Source: Methylocystaceae bacterium (lineage in GTDB: Bacteria > Pseudomonadota > Alphaproteobacteria > Rhizobiales > Beijerinckiaceae). Taken from it: a stretch of DNA of 54,354 nucleotides. The stretch's first letter is position 1; the number at the start of each line of letters is the position of its first letter. A model generated the notes under the pieces. That model was given only the letters and a program-made list of their open reading frames with translations. It ran no database searches and was not told the origin of the DNA. The DNA lies in contig WSXZ01000019.1 of assembly GCA_009773555.1 (NCBI GenBank), positions 1 through 54,354 on the forward strand, written 5' to 3'. The position numbers and the translations under genes are program-made. Shown piece after piece: positions 52,008 to 54,354 of this stretch.

Positions 52008-52585
52008 CGCGCCAGGCTCTGCCACCCCGGAAATACGTCGAGTTCAAAGGTCTGTAGCGTAAAGTAGCCAAAAATATCCGGAGGCGCCGGCAGCGGCTCC
52101 TCGGGTTCGATAAGCTCGATCTCACGTCCCAAACGAACGCTGCGGCATTTCCAGCCGATGACAAGATTCCTCGTGTCCGCGCATCCGATGACGATTCCGC
52201 AATCTCTGCCGCGATCGAGGATCGCCCAACGGGCGGCCGACGCCGCCATGACCGACCGCAGATATTTGTCGTCCGCGAGCAACCGATCTTTGAACGGCGA
52301 TTGGCGCAGCCAGACATAAACCCAAAGGTAATAAGACCAGTCAAAGGCGAGCTTCTTCTCTCCGGCCCAGGCCATGAAGGGCCGGAAGATCGACATCCCG
52401 TCGAGACCGGAAAGCTCCAACAGCTCGGGACAGATGTCGAAGAGCGTGTGCCAATACATGCGCAGGCTCACGTCAATCCGCACGAAGGCCTTATGGTCCG
52501 TAGGATATTTTGCGTTCAGTTCCGGCGACATGAGCGCCGGGTAAAGGTCGCGATCGGTCCGACTAGGCAGAGAGAGCAAGATCAT
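52004..52585 (-). CDS. mbnC: methanobactin biosynthesis protein MbnC
   Basis: A 193-residue partner of MbnB. The MbnBC heterodimer uses an iron centre to convert core cysteines to oxazolone/thioamide pairs. The recognisable MbnC stretch is AFVRIDVSLRMYWHTLFDICPELLELSG (in parts), followed by FRPFMAWAGEKKLAFDWSYY and the YVWLRQSPF segment. It is soluble with no signal. The ATG at 52585 overlaps the end of mbnB by 23 bases, and the stop overlaps mbnM, so mbnB-C-M-F are all coupled. Confidence 0.93.
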   Translation of the reverse strand: MILLSLPSRTDRDLYPALMSPELNAKYPTDHKAFVRIDVSLRMYWHTLFDICPELLELSGLDGMSIFRPFMAWAGEKKLAFDWSYYLWVYVWLRQSPFKDRLLADDKYLRSVMAASAARWAILDRGRDCGIVIGCADTRNLVIGWKCRSVRLGREIELIEPEEPLPAPPDIFGYFTLQTFELDVFPGWQSLAR

Positions 52586-53390
52586 GACGCCTTTCTTCCG
52601 GTTGGCCGAACAGGTCTCGCAACAACTTCAGATCGGCGACGATATCGTCAAATTCGATCCGGTCGTCGCGCTCATAGGTCATCGTTGCGCCGGGCTTGTC
52701 GAAGACCGATCGGAAATCTCTTAGGAAGGCGAGCGTGTCCGGCGCAAGCGCCTCAGCGTGAGTGTCCAGCGAGATGAAAGGCTCGACCAGGGAATGCCTG
52801 TAGCCCGCGACATGGAAATGCTGGGCCTCGGCGATGACGTTACGCCAGGCTTCGAACGGCGTCCCGCAGTTGCGATGCGCGCAAACGGCGTTGGACGCGT
52901 CGAACAGCACGCCGGCGCCTGTTTCTTTCATCAGGCGCTCGAAGAAGGCGGGCGCCTCTCTCCCCCCGTCCATGATGGAGGGATAATTTTCAAAATGGAT
53001 GCGGTGTCCGACGATATCCTGCCAGGCGACGACCCTGTCGCGGACGGATTCATATTCGGTTGAATAGTCGATTTCGCCCAAGTGAAAGAAGGCGCGCCCT
53101 TCGTGAGAAAACCGCAGAATGTGGTCGGAGACGTAAATCGGGTTCAGCGCGTCGATATAATCTCGAAGCCGAGCGGCGAAATCGACGAGCGTCGGCCGAT
53201 CGGCTTCGAGAAACTTGGAATACATAATATGCAAGCCGACAGGACAATCGAACGCCTTGGCCAATTCGTCTGGATCGACGCAGAAAAAATTGTCGATAAG
53301 AAATTCGCAATAATCGATGTGTCCTTCCGCGATCAGCCTCTGAGCCATGTCATAGGTGTCGCCGAGCGTGAAATTGAAGCCAAGCCGCAT
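52563..53390 (-). CDS. mbnB: methanobactin biosynthesis protein MbnB (DUF692 iron enzyme)
   Basis: A 275-residue TIM-barrel protein of the DUF692 family, the catalytic half of MbnBC. Likely metal ligands are visible: His54 (GLHIMYS), His90 (VSDHILRF), Glu134 (IHFENYP), Asp164 (LFDASN), His193 (FHVAGY), Asp209/His211 (SLDTHAE) and Glu240 (MTYERDD). The ATG at 53390 opens the conserved RLGFNFTLGDTYD; an upstream in-frame extension crosses the hairpin and is not protein-like. It begins 80 bases after mbnA. The family is certain. Confidence 0.95.
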   Translation of the reverse strand: MRLGFNFTLGDTYDMAQRLIAEGHIDYCEFLIDNFFCVDPDELAKAFDCPVGLHIMYSKFLEADRPTLVDFAARLRDYIDALNPIYVSDHILRFSHEGRAFFHLGEIDYSTEYESVRDRVVAWQDIVGHRIHFENYPSIMDGGREAPAFFERLMKETGAGVLFDASNAVCAHRNCGTPFEAWRNVIAEAQHFHVAGYRHSLVEPFISLDTHAEALAPDTLAFLRDFRSVFDKPGATMTYERDDRIEFDDIVADLKLLRDLFGQPEERRHDLALSA

Positions 53391-53423
53391 CTCTTTGTCG
53401 CCTTTGTCTTGACGCGCCGAAAC

Positions 53424-53463
53424 TCGCTTGCGCCGCGGGCCGGGGGGCCAACGGCGCAAGCGA
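53424..53463 (-). promoter_or_regulatory. strong hairpin between mbnA and mbnB
   Basis: TCGCTTGCGCCG (53424-53435) and CGGCGCAAGCGA (53452-53463) form a perfect 12-bp stem around a 16-base loop that can pair further (GGCC/GGCC). Its mbnA-proximal edge is eight bases after the mbnA stop. No T-run follows (GTTTCGG), so it is more likely a partial terminator or an mRNA-stabilising element than a full terminator. Confidence 0.75.
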
Positions 53464-53470
53464 ATCGTCC

Positions 53471-53563
53471 TTAGCCGTTGGTGGCGGCGCAGGTCGACGC
53501 GCACATGGCGCCGGCGCGGCCGATAACGTTGAGGGTAATGCGCTTGGCGATACGAATGGTCAT
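53471..53563 (-). CDS. mbnA: methanobactin precursor peptide MbnA
   Basis: A 30-residue RiPP precursor. The leader is MTIRIAKRITLNVIGRAGA (19 residues), the typical basic/hydrophobic methanobactin leader with the conserved VIGRA segment. The core is MCASTCAATNG, with two cysteines that become the copper-chelating rings and no further cysteines, as in the Methylocystis-type (group II) compounds. GGGGAGG lies five bases before the ATG. The gene lies just before mbnB. It is in the same reading frame as mbnI with no intervening stop codon. Confidence 0.96.
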   Translation of the reverse strand: MTIRIAKRITLNVIGRAGAMCASTCAATNG

Positions 53564-54304
53564 AGGGGCCTCCCCTTTTGAGTTCGTCTGGAATGTCCAG
53601 ACGGGGTCCGCAGAACGCGGCACCCGAATGGTATGACGAGCGAGGCCGCAAAAATCGGACAGCTTGGGGCGAGAATTTTTTCGAGCCGTCGAGATTTTGA
53701 TGTTTGGCGCATTTCGAAGGCGCGGCGCGGCAGCTTCGACCAAGGCGTCGCTTGGCGCGGCCTGCGGCTTAACGCTCTGCGACTCAATCGGGACGCTCGA
53801 AGGCGCGACCTCGAAGGCGCGATCGAAATGTTCGAGCGCCCGACCCAGGCTGCGATTGACCGTTCTCAAGGAAACGCCGATTTCCTGCGCGATTTCGGAA
53901 TGGCTGAAGCCCAGGATCCGGCTCATGAAGAATATCTGACGACAACATCGCGGCAATTGCATCAGAGCCGCTTGAACGTCCCGCGCCAGGCCGAATGCGT
54001 CGGGGGCCGACGTGATGTGCGTGTCTCGAGCGGGCGACTGGAACCATGCGCCGTCTTCGGCCAGCGCTCTGGCATGCGTTCTTTGCCTCCGAAGATTGTC
54101 GATCGCGAGCGTGCACGTCATCTTCGACACATAGCCGCGCGCATTCGAAATCAGTTCGCCACGGTCGCTTTCCAGCATTTTGAGATAGGCTTCCTGGACC
54201 AGGTCTTCGGCGTCTCCCGAGCCGATCACGCGGCGCGCCCGCGTTATCAGATCGCGATGATGGCTTCTAAACAGTCGGTCGATCGTCTCATGGGACTTCT
54301 GCAT
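53471..54304 (-). CDS. mbnI: ECF sigma factor MbnI, reading frame continuous with mbnA
   Basis: FecI-like ECF sigma factor expected to drive the methanobactin operon when copper is short. The sigma-2 region is about residues 8-74 (IDRLFRSHHRDLITRA; DAEDLVQEAYLKML; NARGYVSKMTCTLAIDNLRR). The sigma-4 helix-turn-helix is about residues 106-160 (LPRCCRQIFFMSRILGFSHSEIAQEIGVSLRTVNRSL). A tail of about 85 low-complexity residues follows. No stop occurs before mbnA, so the 277-codon frame ends at the mbnA stop. The ATG at 54304 has GGAGG six bases upstream. No FecR-like regulator lies between mbnI and mbnA. Confidence 0.85.
   Translation of the reverse strand: MQKSHETIDRLFRSHHRDLITRARRVIGSGDAEDLVQEAYLKMLESDRGELISNARGYVSKMTCTLAIDNLRRQRTHARALAEDGAWFQSPARDTHITSAPDAFGLARDVQAALMQLPRCCRQIFFMSRILGFSHSEIAQEIGVSLRTVNRSLGRALEHFDRAFEVAPSSVPIESQSVKPQAAPSDALVEAAAPRLRNAPNIKISTARKNSRPKLSDFCGLARHTIRVPRSADPVWTFQTNSKGEAPMTIRIAKRITLNVIGRAGAMCASTCAATNG
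53586..53602. promoter_or_regulatory. palindrome upstream of mbnA
   Basis: GTCTGGA-ATG-TCCAGAC (plus strand) is a perfect 7-bp inverted repeat with a three-base spacer, 23 bases before the mbnA start. It may be an operator or a small 5'-leader hairpin. It overlaps the tail of the mbnI frame. Confidence 0.5.
53633..53661 (-). promoter_or_regulatory. candidate ECF-type promoter for mbnA
   Basis: On the minus strand TGTCC (53661-53657) and CGTCAT (53638-53633) are separated by 18 bases; CGTC is a common -10 core for ECF promoters. The region is poorer in GC at third codon positions than the upstream sigma domain, as expected if it is regulatory rather than coding. A weak match by eye. Confidence 0.35.
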
Positions 54305-54354
54305 CAGCGCCTCCCCGCTTGTCTCCAAGCGCGCCGATTATCCAAAACGCATCA

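Noticed and set aside
53471-54304. Sigma factor-MbnA treated as one functional fusion gene only
   Set aside because: mbnA has its own strong ribosome-binding site and the canonical 30-residue size, so independent translation is more likely; both features are listed.

Overview
The window is high-GC alphaproteobacterial chromosome. The two-cysteine methanobactin gene cluster at the right end, together with Rhizobiales-type housekeeping genes, points to a type II methanotroph of the Methylocystis group. The species is inferred from gene content only. No rRNA, tRNA, CRISPR array or complete insertion sequence was seen.

Layout. (1) 61-12724 is a surface-polysaccharide locus: dTDP-L-rhamnose genes (rfbB, rfbC, rfbD, rfbA), a frameshifted RgpF/WsaF-type rhamnosyltransferase, a KpsT-like ABC ATPase, two KpsE-like chain-length/export proteins, an unknown 359-residue protein and a large GT2 glycosyltransferase. 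(2) 13107-20406 is the translation operon rimP-nusA-ylxR-infB-rbfA-truB, with a terminator-like leader hairpin. (3) 20828-30269 holds murI, a di-heme peroxidase, folE, leuB, secG with a long repetitive tail, pyrG, and an AT-rich frameshifted secreted-protein gene. (4) 30316-43659 is accessory: a GIY-YIG nuclease gene bracketed by two copies of a ~110-bp palindromic repeat, small lipoproteins, TspO, a RoxA-like di-heme protein next to a truncated uracil-DNA glycosylase, a class I lysyl-tRNA synthetase gene with an internal deletion, and an OprB-type porin. (5) 43817-47841 holds a beta-hydroxyacid dehydrogenase, an AT-richer restriction-modification pair and moaA. (6) 47997-54304, on the minus strand, is a methanobactin (copper-binding RiPP) operon: mbnI, mbnA, mbnB, mbnC, mbnM, mbnF, mbnS.

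The most interesting part is the methanobactin operon. The 30-residue MbnA has a 19-residue leader and the core MCASTCAATNG. MbnB/MbnC would modify the two cysteines, MbnF may further oxidise a ring, MbnS would sulfonate a core residue, and MbnM would export the product. Two features are unusual. The ECF sigma factor frame (mbnI) has no stop codon before mbnA and runs through it in the same frame. A perfect 12-bp hairpin separates mbnA from mbnB and could set precursor abundance apart from enzyme abundance. mbnC, mbnM and mbnF are linked by short or ATGA overlaps.

Three genes (rgpF-like, the secreted protein at 25.4 kb, lysK) carry frame disruptions. The first two are single-base events that could be sequencing errors; the lysK event looks like a deletion of about 49 bp.
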